From the NCBI RefSeq assembly GCF_014207705.1, contig NZ_JACHIU010000001.1, positions 2,534,501-2,598,500 of the forward strand: a stretch of DNA of 64,000 nucleotides. The letters are read 5' to 3'. Positions 43,031-51,562 of this stretch are shown here, piece after piece; positions within the stretch are counted from its first letter, which is position 1, and each line of letters begins with the position of its first letter. The position numbers and the translations under genes were made by a program. Under the pieces are notes generated by a model. The model saw only the letters and a program-made list of their open reading frames with translations. It ran no database searches and was not told the DNA's origin. This stretch comes from Sphaerisporangium rubeum (lineage in GTDB: Bacteria > Actinomycetota > Actinomycetes > Streptosporangiales > Streptosporangiaceae).

Positions 43031-44311
43031 GTGGGTCGAGTGTCTCGCCCCGGACTCATGCCTTCCCCTGCCGTCGCGGCCGGAGTGGCGGTTCTCCTGC
43101 TGCTCGCGGTGGTGAGCGGCGGCGTGTACCTGCTGGGTGACGCCGGTGCCGGCTCCCCCGCGCAGGCCGCGCGAAGCCCGCAGATCCGCGAGCTCGCCGC
43201 CACGCTCTCGCCGCTCCCCACGCTGAGCCCTCCCGCCGTCCCGTCGTCGGCGCCGTCATCGATGCCTTCGGCTGTGACGCCGTCCGTGCCGCCATCCGTT
43301 CCCGGCGGCGAGCCGGCGGCGCACGGACGGGTGACCGCCACGCCGCCTCGGGTGATCGCCGTGGCGCCGGGGACGGTGGCGCAGGACGTGGTGCGCAGGA
43401 TCGAGGCGTTCAAGCACGTCACACGGGTCGCGGTCGCCGACGGCGGCGCCGTCAGGTTCTCCACGGCGACGCTGAACCTGCTGGCCGTCGACCCCGTGGA
43501 GTTCCGCGCGTTCGCGCCGAAGGCCGTCGCCGAGGAGCAAGAGGTGTGGAACGCGCTGGCCCGCGGCGAGTTCGTCGCCGAGTCCCGCACCGCGGCGCGC
43601 TACCGGCTGGCCCTCGGCGGCTCGTACGCCACGCAGGGCGCCTCCCGGCTGCGGGTGGCCGCGTCCGCGCCGTTCGGACTCCCCGGTGTGGACGGCCTGG
43701 TCGGCAAGGAGGCGGGCCGCACGCTCGGCCTGTCACCCGGTGTCGCGCTGCTCGTGCACACACCGGTGGCGCAGGCCGCGGCCCTCGTGCCGAAGATCAG
43801 GCGGCTGCTCGGCGCCGGCGCTCAGGTCATGACCGTCGGCGTCACCGCGGTGAAGTCCCCCGATCCCGCGAATGGGCCCGCCGCGCGGCGGCCCGTGCTC
43901 GCCAAAGGCGGGAACCCGTACTACGTCGGCCGGCCCGGCAGCTACCTGGAGCTGTACAAGATCGCCGCCGGGGTGTGTCCCGGCCTGTCGTGGACCGTGC
44001 TCGCCGCGATCGGCCAGGTGGAGAGCGGTCACGGCCGCAACAACGGCCCGTCGTCCGCCGGCGCGCTCGGCCCGATGCAGTTCATGCCGGCCACCTGGCG
44101 CGCGTACGGCGTGGACGGCGACGGCGACGGCAAGCCCGACATCTGGAGCCCCTACGACGCCGTCCCCGGCGCCGCGCGTTACCTGTGCGCCAACGGCGCG
44201 GGGAACGGCGGGGACAAGCTCCGTTCGGCCGTGTACCGGTACAACCACTCGTGGTCGTACGTGGACAAGGTCCTCGGCCTCTCCCAGGCGTACGCACGCG
44301 CGTACACCTGA
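43031..44311 (+). CDS. Secreted lytic-transglycosylase-like protein
   Basis: A 426-aa protein with an N-terminal membrane anchor or signal (residues about 12-36), a Pro/Ser-rich linker (to about 100), an unrecognised middle domain (about 105-285, starting PPRVIAVAPGTVAQDVVRRI) and a C-terminal SLT-type lysozyme domain: WTVLAAIGQVESGHGRNNG (catalytic Glu near 331), GALGPMQFMPATWRAYGVDGDGDG and AARYLCANG. It would cleave peptidoglycan glycan strands in the wall. GTG at 43031 or the GTG nine bases later could start it. Convergent with ferrochelatase. Confidence 0.86.
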   Translation: MGRVSRPGLMPSPAVAAGVAVLLLLAVVSGGVYLLGDAGAGSPAQAARSPQIRELAATLSPLPTLSPPAVPSSAPSSMPSAVTPSVPPSVPGGEPAAHGRVTATPPRVIAVAPGTVAQDVVRRIEAFKHVTRVAVADGGAVRFSTATLNLLAVDPVEFRAFAPKAVAEEQEVWNALARGEFVAESRTAARYRLALGGSYATQGASRLRVAASAPFGLPGVDGLVGKEAGRTLGLSPGVALLVHTPVAQAAALVPKIRRLLGAGAQVMTVGVTAVKSPDPANGPAARRPVLAKGGNPYYVGRPGSYLELYKIAAGVCPGLSWTVLAAIGQVESGHGRNNGPSSAGALGPMQFMPATWRAYGVDGDGDGKPDIWSPYDAVPGAARYLCANGAGNGGDKLRSAVYRYNHSWSYVDKVLGLSQAYARAYT

Positions 44312-44349
44312 CCTTCAGGGCCGGGTCCCGGAGGTCCTCGTAGGCGGGT

Positions 44350-45324
44350 TCAGCTCCGGGACGCCGGGGCCCCGGGCCGGCGTGGCGCCGGACAGCACGT
44401 GGCGGGGCAGGCGGCGGGCTCCGGCTCGTCCAGCAGCTCGCGCACCATCGAGACGAAGCGAGGATGGGTCCCCGCCGTGGCCGCGCGGGTCAGGTGGATG
44501 CCGAGCTCGCGCGCCGCGGCGGCGGCCTCGGTGTCCAGGTCGTACACGACCTCCATGTGGTCGGACACGAAGCCGATCGGCACCAGCACGACCGCCTTGA
44601 CCCCCTCGCTCGCGAGCGCCGTGAGGTGGTCGCACACGTCCGGCTCCAGCCACGGCACCTGCGGCGGCCCGCTGCGGCTCTGCCACACCAGGTCGAACGG
44701 CCGCTCACCCGCCACCCGCGCCGCCGCGGTCCGCAACTGCGCCTCGTACGCGCCGCCGGACGGCCCCGCGGTCGCGGCCATGCTCACGGGGATGCTGTGC
44801 GCCGTGAACACCAGCCGCGCGTCACCCCGGTGCGCCTCAGGCAGCCGTTCCAGGGCCGCCTGGGTGTGCTCGGTCATCGCCGCGAGGAACCCCGGGTGGT
44901 CGTAGTAGTGCCGCAGCCGCACGACCCGCGGCGCTCCGGGAACCTGCGCCTGCGCCGCCGCGATGTCGTCGAGATACTGCCGGCAACTGGAATAGGAGCT
45001 GTACGCGGCCGTGACGAACGCCGCCGCGCGCCGCACCCCGTCCGCCGCCATCCGCCGCATCGTGTCGGCGAGGAACGGATGCCAGTTGCGGTTCCCCCAG
45101 TAGATCGGCAGGCCCACCACAGGCTCCAGCGCCGCGATCAGCTCACGGCACTGCCTGTTGATCGGGCTGACCCCCCCGACCCCCTGATAGTGCGCCTCGA
45201 CCTCCAGCAACCGCTCCCGCGGCACCCCCCGCCCCCGCACGACGTTCTCCAGGAACGGCATCACGTCCTCCGGCTTCTCCGGACCGCCGAAGGACACCAC
45301 CAGCAACGCGTCGTACTGCGCCAT
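44350..45324 (-). CDS. hemH: Ferrochelatase (coproporphyrin-type in Actinobacteria)
   Basis: A 324-aa enzyme inserting Fe2+ into a porphyrin, last steps of haem synthesis; Gram-positive actinobacteria use coproporphyrin III. It begins YDALLVVSFGGPEKPEDVMPFL, has GGVSPINRQCRELI, YWGNRNWHPF, the metal-site His in VFTAHSIPVSM and the conserved Glu in VYDLDTEAAAAARELG. The C-terminus contains Cys residues (EPAACPATCCPAP), as in actinobacterial enzymes that carry a [2Fe-2S] cluster. ATG at 45324 has GGGGG upstream; an earlier ATG at 45342 is less likely. Confidence 0.94.
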   Translation of the reverse strand: MAQYDALLVVSFGGPEKPEDVMPFLENVVRGRGVPRERLLEVEAHYQGVGGVSPINRQCRELIAALEPVVGLPIYWGNRNWHPFLADTMRRMAADGVRRAAAFVTAAYSSYSSCRQYLDDIAAAQAQVPGAPRVVRLRHYYDHPGFLAAMTEHTQAALERLPEAHRGDARLVFTAHSIPVSMAATAGPSGGAYEAQLRTAAARVAGERPFDLVWQSRSGPPQVPWLEPDVCDHLTALASEGVKAVVLVPIGFVSDHMEVVYDLDTEAAAAARELGIHLTRAATAGTHPRFVSMVRELLDEPEPAACPATCCPAPRRPGAPASRS

Positions 45325-45423
45325 GCCCCCATCCAACCCCATCGGGAAAGGCGCCAGGCCCGCCGGGCCGCCGGAAAGTGTGGGGGCTCGCTGGTGAGGG
45401 AGGCTACCGGTAGGTTCGGAGAA

Positions 45424-47400
45424 GTGAGTTTCTTTAAGGACATTCGAGAGTTCGTCGCTCAGCCGCGGGTGTTGTCGCTGCGGCTGTCACCGGATGGATC
45501 CCGGCTGGCGGCGGTCGTGCAGTCCCTCAATCCGGACGGCAAGTCCTACGGCACCTCTGTCTGGCAGGTGCCGGTCGACGCCGGCGGGGAGGCGGTGCGG
45601 CTCACCCGGTCGGGGAAGGGAGAGGCTGGGGCGGAGTTCACGGAGCGGGGTGATCTGCTGTTCGTGTCGGCGCGGCCCGATCCGGAGGCGCGGGAGCAGG
45701 GGGACGAGACGGCGGCGCTGTGGCTGCTGCCGGCCGGCGGCGGCGAGGCGAGGAAGGTCGCCGAGAGACCGGGAGGCATCTCCGGGGTCGTGACCGGCGG
45801 GGACACGGTGGTGTTCGTCGCGTCGGTGCTGCCGGGGGACGCGGCCACCGAGGCCGAAAGGCTCAAGGCCCGCAAGGACGCGGGGGTCGGCGCGATCCTG
45901 CACGAGGGGTACCCGATCCGGTTCTGGGACCACGATCTCGGGCCGGGGCTGCCGCGACTGTTCGCGGCCACGCTTCCGGGGCTCGAGGAACCGCGCGAGC
46001 TGACGCCGGACGCGGCGGGCTCGCTGGTGGAGGCGGCGTTCGCGGTCACGCCGGACGGCGCCACAGTGGTCACCACATGGCTGGAGGCCCTGGACGCGGG
46101 GCAGTCGAGGTCGGACCTCGTGGCGATCGACGTGGCGAGCGGCGAGCGGCGGGTGCTGGCGACGTCGGAGAACCACGACTTCATCGGCCCTGTGGCGATC
46201 TCGCCGGACGGCCGCAAGGCGGTGTGCCTGCGTGAGCGCCACGCCTCCGAGGACCTGGCGGTCGATTTCGCGCTGTGGGTGGTGGACCTGGAGAGCGGCG
46301 AGGGGTCCGCGCACAGCGACGACCTCGTCCCGATGTCGGTGGACTGGACGGCCGACTCACGGTCCCTGCTGGTCGCCGCCGACGACCACGGCCGCCGGCC
46401 CGTCGTACGGGTGGGCCTCGACGGGGGCCGGGAACGGCTCACCCCGGACGACAACGCGTACTACGAGCTGTGTCCCTCCGCCGACGGCCGCCACCTGTAC
46501 ACGCTGCGCAGCTCCGTCGCCTCCCCGGCCGTCCCGGTGCGGATCTCCCTGGCTGACGGCGCGGTCACCGAACTGCCGTCCCCGGCCACGGTGCCGCAGG
46601 TCCCCGGCACGCTCACCGAGGTGACGGCGGTCGCCGACGACGGCGTGGAGATCAGGGGCTGGCTGGTGCTCCCCGAAGGCGCGTCGGCCGCCGACCCGGC
46701 GCCGCTGCTGCTGTGGATCCACGGCGGCCCGGTGGCGAGCTGGTCGGACTGGTCCTGGCGGTGGAACCCGTGGATCATGGCGGAGCAGGGCTACGCCGTC
46801 CTGCTGCCGGACCCGTGCCTGTCCACCGGTTACGGCCAGGAGATGCTCCAGCGCGGCTGGGGCAAGTGGGGCCCGCGCACCCACGCCGACCTGATGGCGA
46901 TCACCGACGCCTGCGTGGCGCGTCCCGACATCGACGAGACCCGCACCGCCGCCATGGGTGGCTCGTACGGCGGCTACATGGCCAACTGGGTGGCCGGTCA
47001 CACCGACAGGTTCCGTGCCATCGTCACCCACGCCTCGCTGTGGAACCTCGACCAGTTCGCCGGCACGACCGACTCGGCGACGTACTGGCAGCGCGAGTTC
47101 GGCCCTCCCGGCGCCGCGCGGTATCAGGAGCTGTCGCCGCACAACTGGCTCGACCAGATCAGGACACCCATGCTGGTGATCCACGGCGATCGCGACTACC
47201 GCGTGCCGATCGGCGAGGCGCTGCGGCTGTGGTGGGACCTGCGCAGGTCCTCGGTGGAGTCGAAGTTCCTGTACTTCCCCGACGAGAACCACTGGGTGCT
47301 CAAGCCCGGCAACGTCGTGACCTGGTACGAGACCGTGTTCGCCTTCCTCGCTCAGCATGTGCTCGGCAAGGACTGGCAGCGTCCGGAGTCGCTGTCATGA
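45424..47400 (+). CDS. S9-family serine peptidase (acylaminoacyl-peptidase-like)
   Basis: A 658-aa cytoplasmic enzyme. Residues 1-400 form a beta-propeller with repeated SPDG-type turns (LRLSPDGSRLAAVV, AVTPDGATVVTTW, AISPDGRKAVCLR); the C-terminal 250 residues are the alpha/beta hydrolase with nucleophile GGSYGGYMANW, Asp in HGDRDYRVPIGEA and His in DENHWVLKP. The oxyanion region LLLWIHGGP is present. GTG at 45424 with GGAG just upstream was chosen; the frame stays open far upstream. Its stop overlaps the next start (ATGA). Confidence 0.93.
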   Translation: MSFFKDIREFVAQPRVLSLRLSPDGSRLAAVVQSLNPDGKSYGTSVWQVPVDAGGEAVRLTRSGKGEAGAEFTERGDLLFVSARPDPEAREQGDETAALWLLPAGGGEARKVAERPGGISGVVTGGDTVVFVASVLPGDAATEAERLKARKDAGVGAILHEGYPIRFWDHDLGPGLPRLFAATLPGLEEPRELTPDAAGSLVEAAFAVTPDGATVVTTWLEALDAGQSRSDLVAIDVASGERRVLATSENHDFIGPVAISPDGRKAVCLRERHASEDLAVDFALWVVDLESGEGSAHSDDLVPMSVDWTADSRSLLVAADDHGRRPVVRVGLDGGRERLTPDDNAYYELCPSADGRHLYTLRSSVASPAVPVRISLADGAVTELPSPATVPQVPGTLTEVTAVADDGVEIRGWLVLPEGASAADPAPLLLWIHGGPVASWSDWSWRWNPWIMAEQGYAVLLPDPCLSTGYGQEMLQRGWGKWGPRTHADLMAITDACVARPDIDETRTAAMGGSYGGYMANWVAGHTDRFRAIVTHASLWNLDQFAGTTDSATYWQREFGPPGAARYQELSPHNWLDQIRTPMLVIHGDRDYRVPIGEALRLWWDLRRSSVESKFLYFPDENHWVLKPGNVVTWYETVFAFLAQHVLGKDWQRPESLS

Positions 47401-48197
47401 CCGACTTCGTCGGCCTCGCGGCGGACATCGCGCGCGAGGCGGGTGACATGCTCCTGGCCAAGCGGCCGGCCCGGCCCGAGGCGGTGGAGACCAAGTCCAG
47501 CCAGACCGACGTGGTGACCGCGCTCGACCGCGCCTCGGAGGAACTGATCCGGGCCAGGATCCACGCGGCGCGGCCGGACGACGCCATCCTCGGTGAGGAA
47601 GGCGGCGAGACCGGCGCGGGACGGGTCCGCTGGCTCGTCGACCCGATCGACGGCACGGTCAACTTCATGTACGGACTGCCGGACTGGGCCGTCAGCGTGG
47701 CCGTCGAGGTGGACGGCGAGATCGTGGCCGGGGTCGTCAACGTCCCGACGCGCGGCGAGCTGTTCACCGCGAGCAGAGGCGGCGGCGCCGACCTGTCGCG
47801 CGCCGGCGCGCCGCCGGAGCGGCTGGCGTGCAACACCGGGGTGCCGCTGCCGCAGGCGATGATCGCCACCGGTTTCGGCTACCTGCCGGAGCGGCGGGTC
47901 GTCCAGGGCCAGGTGGTGTCCCGGCTGATCGGCCAGGTGCGCGACATCCGGCGGCGCGGCTCGGCCGCGGTGGACCTGTGCTCGGTGGCGTCGGGCCAGG
48001 TGGACGCCTACTACGAGCGGGGCCTGATGCCGTGGGACCTCGCGGCGGGCGGCCTCATCGCGTCGGAGTCGGGTGCGCGGATCGGCGGCCTGCGCGGCGC
48101 GCCGCATTCCACCGAGTTCGTCGTGTGCGCGGCCCCCGGCCTGTTCGAGGACCTGCACGACCTGCTCGTGCCGCTCCACCCCGACCGCGACGCCTGA
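47397..48197 (+). CDS. Inositol-monophosphatase-family protein
   Basis: A 266-aa Mg2+-dependent phosphatase of the IMPase/FBPase/HisN superfamily. Metal ligands are in ILGEEGG, WLVDPIDGTVNFMYG and the C-terminal PWDLAAGGLIASESG. DVVTALDRASE in the N-terminal third is the family Asp motif. The substrate may be inositol-1-phosphate or histidinol-phosphate and cannot be decided here. ATG overlaps the peptidase stop (ATGA), so both are co-translated. Confidence 0.92.
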   Translation: MTDFVGLAADIAREAGDMLLAKRPARPEAVETKSSQTDVVTALDRASEELIRARIHAARPDDAILGEEGGETGAGRVRWLVDPIDGTVNFMYGLPDWAVSVAVEVDGEIVAGVVNVPTRGELFTASRGGGADLSRAGAPPERLACNTGVPLPQAMIATGFGYLPERRVVQGQVVSRLIGQVRDIRRRGSAAVDLCSVASGQVDAYYERGLMPWDLAAGGLIASESGARIGGLRGAPHSTEFVVCAAPGLFEDLHDLLVPLHPDRDA

Positions 48198-48230
48198 CCA
48201 CGGCCCGTCGGCCGGCGGCCCGTACGCCGA

Positions 48231-48265
48231 GAAGGGCCCGCCCGGGGTGACCGGGCGGGCCCTTC
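48231..48265 (+). terminator. Hairpin terminator after IMPase gene
   Basis: Perfect 15-bp stem (48231-48245 with 48251-48265) around a 5-base loop, 33 bases after the stop codon. Confidence 0.88.
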
Positions 48266-48328
48266 CCTGCGAGAGCGGCGGAGATCGTCGGGGCTGATCG
48301 GGCCGTTCGCGAGCTCTATATATGCGGG

Positions 48329-48493
48329 TCAGTGCTGGAGCGGCACACCGTTGTCGGTGGCGATCCTGCGAAGATCCTCGATGTCGGCGGTGAGAGCTTC
48401 GGCGAGGAAGTCGTCGCCACTGGTGCGCGCCTCCTGAAGGCCTTTGTAGGCCTGGTCGAGCCGGTGTTCGATCGTGGTGGTGAACTCGCCCAT
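48329..48493 (-). CDS. 54-aa small protein, probably helical
   Basis: A short gene reading MGEFTTTIEHRLDQAYKGLQ, then EARTSGDDFLAEALTADIED and LRRIATDNGVPLQH. It has a convincing AGAAGGTGAG ribosome-binding site directly before the ATG. The sequence is an amphipathic, acidic helix pair without Cys or membrane segment. Not recognised as a named family. It lies alone between the IMPase terminator and the two-component system, transcribed away from the latter. Confidence 0.75.
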   Translation of the reverse strand: MGEFTTTIEHRLDQAYKGLQEARTSGDDFLAEALTADIEDLRRIATDNGVPLQH

Positions 48494-48769
48494 CTCACCT
48501 TCTTTCTCGATGGGGCACGAGCGGTCGGATCACGCGTCACCAAGGGGTGGGCACAGACGTTGCCCCGCAGGTGACCGTGGGCCTCCAGGGTTTACCCAGG
48601 CGCTTGTCCGGCTTAAACCAACAATTTGGGAAGTGTGCCGTGTGAGGTATGTCACGGAAGCGCCGCGCGGTCAGCCGCTCTTACCGTCCGCTTAGCCTCG
48701 TTGTGGCGACAATGAACAGGCCGGTCCGCCGGGAGGCGGGGCCGGGTCCTACAGGAGGTGCCAGGGGCC
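48494..48769. other. Control region upstream of two-component system
   Basis: 276 bases without a gene, relatively AT-rich (for example TTAAACCAACAATTTGGG near 48613). Contains the divergent promoters of the 54-aa gene and of the regulator-kinase pair. No hexamers assigned with confidence. Confidence 0.45.
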
Positions 48770-49423
48770 GTGCGGGTGCTTGTGGTGGAGGACGAGCGGG
48801 TGCTCGCCGACGCGATCGCGACCGGGCTGCGCCGTGAGGCGATGGCGGTCGACGTGGCGTACGACGGGGCGGGTGCGCTGGAGCGCACCGGATACATCGA
48901 TTACGACGTGATCGTGCTGGACCGTGACCTGCCGAAGGTCCACGGCGACGAGGTGTGCCGCAGGCTGGTGGCCGAGCGCAGCGCCTCGCGCATCCTGATG
49001 CTCACCGCGTCGGGTGAGGTGGACGACAAGGTCGAGGGCCTTGAGCTCGGCGCGGACGACTATCTCGCCAAGCCGTTCGCGTTCATGGAGCTGGTCGCAC
49101 GGGTGCGGGCCCTCGGCCGCCGCTCCGCGCCGGCGCTGCCTCCGGTGCTCGAACGGGCCGGCATCCGCCTGGACCCCGGTAAGCGGCTGGTGACCAGGGA
49201 CGACCAGGAGATCGCGCTCACCAAGAAGGAGTTCGCGGTCCTTGAGGAGCTGATGCGGGCCGAGGGTGCCGTCGTCAGCCAGGAGGACCTGCTGGACAAG
49301 GCGTGGGACGAGAACATCGACCCGTTCACCAACGTCGTACGGGTCACGATGATGACCCTGCGCAAGAAGCTCGGCGAGCCGGCCGTGATCGAGACGGTGC
49401 CGGGAGTGGGTTACAAGCTGTGA
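48770..49423 (+). CDS. OmpR-family response regulator
   Basis: A 217-aa regulator. The receiver domain has VVEDE (acidic pair), the phosphorylation-site Asp in IVLDRDLPKVHG, Thr in MLTASGEV and the Lys in DYLAKPF; the C-terminal winged helix (ALTKKEFAVLEELMRAEGAVVS, in pieces; VVRVTMMTLRKKLGEP; VPGVGYKL) is OmpR/PhoB type. GTG at 48770 was chosen: AGGAGG lies 11 bases upstream, while the earlier GTG at 48758 overlaps that site. Its stop overlaps the kinase start (GTGA). Confidence 0.93.
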   Translation: MRVLVVEDERVLADAIATGLRREAMAVDVAYDGAGALERTGYIDYDVIVLDRDLPKVHGDEVCRRLVAERSASRILMLTASGEVDDKVEGLELGADDYLAKPFAFMELVARVRALGRRSAPALPPVLERAGIRLDPGKRLVTRDDQEIALTKKEFAVLEELMRAEGAVVSQEDLLDKAWDENIDPFTNVVRVTMMTLRKKLGEPAVIETVPGVGYKL

Positions 49424-50967
49424 GCGAGGAACGTGACGGGGGAGCGGCGCCGGGTACGGAGCGGCCGCGCTTCTCCGCGCCGCAGCCGCTGATCGTCCCT
49501 CCCGGCGATCCGGTGCCGGTCGGCGGGTCGCCGGACCCGGTGCCGGCCTCGGTGAGCCGTCCCCCCGGTGGCGACGACCCCGCGCGCGGGATCCAGGGTC
49601 CGGCCGCCGCCGGGGGCCTGCCGATGGCACCGATGACAAACGGGCCGGAACGTCCCGCGCCGCAGGACCCCGGCCGGTGGCGCAGCGAGCAGCCGACGGT
49701 CGAGAGCCCGCACGCCGGCCGGCGGCCGAGGTCGGCCCCGCCGGCACCCGGCGGGCTCCCGGTCTGGGACGGCCCGCCGCCGGTCGCGCCGCGGCCGGTG
49801 CGGCCCGAGTTGTTGTCCCAGCTCAGGCAGCTCCCCGGCCGCATGAGCATCCGGGCCAGGCTCACCCTCACCTACGGCGCCTTGTTCTTCGCCGCAGGCG
49901 CGCTGCTGCTGTTCGTGATCTACTCGTTCGTCGGCAAGGCGATCTACGACTCCTGGCCGGACTTCCCCTTCCGGCTGGACGACGTGCCGCCGGAGATCGC
50001 GCTCTCGCTGCAGGAACGCTGGGCCAGCTTCCGTGCCGACACCATCGCCACCGCGCGCGCGCACCTGCTCACCCGCTCGCTGATGGCGCTCGGCGGCGTC
50101 GGCATCCTCGCGCTGATCTTCGGGTACGTCGTGACGGACCGCGCGCTGCGGCCGGTGCAGAAGATGACCTCCACCGCGCGCCGCCTGTCGGAGACCTCGC
50201 TGGCCCACGAGCGCATCGACCTCAAGGGCCCAGACGACGAGCTGAAGGAGCTCGCCGACACCTTCGACGAGATGCTGACCCGCCTCAACCGCGCCTTCGA
50301 CGCGCAGCGGCGTTTCGTGGACAACGCCTCTCACGAGCTGCGCACCCCGCTCGCGATCAACCGCACCGTGCTGGAGGTCGCGCTCGCCGACCCGCACGCC
50401 TCGGAGGACCTGCGGGTGCTCGGCCGCACCCTGCTCGGCACCAACGCGCGCAACGAGCACCTCATCGAGGGCCTGCTGCTGCTGGCCCGCAGCGAACGCG
50501 AGCTCGCGGTGCGCAAGCCGGTCGATCTTCGCGACGTGGGCCGCACGGTGGTGGAGCAGCACGCCGCGTTCGCCGAGGAGAGCTCGGTGACCATTCAGGC
50601 CGATCTGCGCAGCGCGCCGACCCTCGGCGACCCTGTGCTGGTGGAACGCCTGGTGGCGAACCTGGTGGAGAATGCGATCAAGTACAACATCCCCGCCGGC
50701 GGTCAGCTCTGGCTCCGTACGGGAATGGTGGACGGCGCTCCCGTTGTTCAGGTGGCCAACACCGGACAGCACGTTCCCGCGTACGAAGTGGACGACCTGT
50801 TCGAGCCGTTCCGCCGGCTCAACTCCGACCGGATCGAGTCGGCGCGCGGCGCCGGACTGGGCCTGTCCATCGTGCGCGCGGTCGTGCGAGCGCACCGGGG
50901 CACGATCAAGGCCGTGCCCCGGGACGGTGGCGGCCTGGTGATGACGGTTCGACTTCCGGCGGGCTGA
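49420..50967 (+). CDS. Sensor histidine kinase with long disordered N-terminus
   Basis: A 515-aa kinase paired with the preceding regulator. It begins with about 140 Pro/Gly-rich cytoplasmic residues before the first membrane helix (about 148-172), then a short sensor loop of about 55 residues, second helix, HAMP, H-box VDNASHELRTPLAINR, N-box LVENAIKYNIPAG and G2 GAGLGLSIVRAVV. The G1 motif is weakened (VQVANTGQHVP instead of DxGxG), a pattern found in several actinobacterial kinases. GTG at 49420 overlaps the regulator stop. The stimulus is unknown. Confidence 0.9.
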   Translation: MSEERDGGAAPGTERPRFSAPQPLIVPPGDPVPVGGSPDPVPASVSRPPGGDDPARGIQGPAAAGGLPMAPMTNGPERPAPQDPGRWRSEQPTVESPHAGRRPRSAPPAPGGLPVWDGPPPVAPRPVRPELLSQLRQLPGRMSIRARLTLTYGALFFAAGALLLFVIYSFVGKAIYDSWPDFPFRLDDVPPEIALSLQERWASFRADTIATARAHLLTRSLMALGGVGILALIFGYVVTDRALRPVQKMTSTARRLSETSLAHERIDLKGPDDELKELADTFDEMLTRLNRAFDAQRRFVDNASHELRTPLAINRTVLEVALADPHASEDLRVLGRTLLGTNARNEHLIEGLLLLARSERELAVRKPVDLRDVGRTVVEQHAAFAEESSVTIQADLRSAPTLGDPVLVERLVANLVENAIKYNIPAGGQLWLRTGMVDGAPVVQVANTGQHVPAYEVDDLFEPFRRLNSDRIESARGAGLGLSIVRAVVRAHRGTIKAVPRDGGGLVMTVRLPAG

Positions 50968-51243
50968 TACGGCGGGGGTCGTCTCGTTCGCGCCAGACAT
51001 GTGGTTGGATGTGCCGTCGAACAGGATGGGTCCTGTCGCCAATGCTGTGGTTTTGGCCATATTTGGCTAACCAAGTGGCGCGGGCGGTCAGGCACTCACG
51101 TGTTAGGAGGTTCATCGACCGTTCCCACGGGGTACCCACAGCGAAATTCCCCGAGGAGATCGGGCACAAGATGGACCGCCCAGACGTTACAGACCCGCGA
51201 CGCATGACGCGCATGCCATAGATGAGGGGGATGGAGTACGCAA
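50968..51243. other. Intergenic region upstream of DUF4193 gene
   Basis: 276 bases without a gene. It has a locally AT-rich patch (GGTTTTGGCCATATTTGGC near 51050-51068) that may include the promoter of the DUF4193 gene. Confidence 0.4.
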
Positions 51244-51543
51244 ATGGCCACCGACTACGACAGCCCGCGCAAGACTGATGACGACCTGAATGAGGACAGC
51301 CTCCAGGAGCTTCAGGCGCGGCGTACCGACAAGTCCTCGGGGAGCATAGACATCGACGAGACCGATCTCGCCGAGTCGCTCGAGCTTCCCGGTGCGGACC
51401 TGTCGAACGAGGAGCTTTCGCTCCGCGTGATTCCGCGGCAGGCGGACGAGTTCACCTGCGCGCGGTGTTTCCTGGTGCATCATCGCAGTCAGCTCGCCTC
51501 CGACAAGGGCGGCCAGCAGATCTGCCGAGAGTGCGCCGCCTGA
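51244..51543 (+). CDS. DUF4193 family protein
   Basis: A 99-aa acidic protein conserved in Actinobacteria. It begins MATDYDSPRKTDDDLNEDSLQ and ends with a zinc-binding-like pair CARCFLVHHRSQLA and ICRECAA (CxxC twice), as in the whole family. The function is unknown, but the Cys spacing suggests a small metal-binding protein. A GGGGGATGGAG ribosome-binding site precedes the ATG. Confidence 0.93.
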   Translation: MATDYDSPRKTDDDLNEDSLQELQARRTDKSSGSIDIDETDLAESLELPGADLSNEELSLRVIPRQADEFTCARCFLVHHRSQLASDKGGQQICRECAA

Positions 51544-51562
51544 TCGTCGGCAAGGAGGGCTC

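Noticed and set aside
51045-51070. AT-rich patch before the DUF4193 gene considered as a phage attachment or promoter site
   Set aside because: Only a 3-bp inverted arm and no hexamers at proper spacing; not enough to call.
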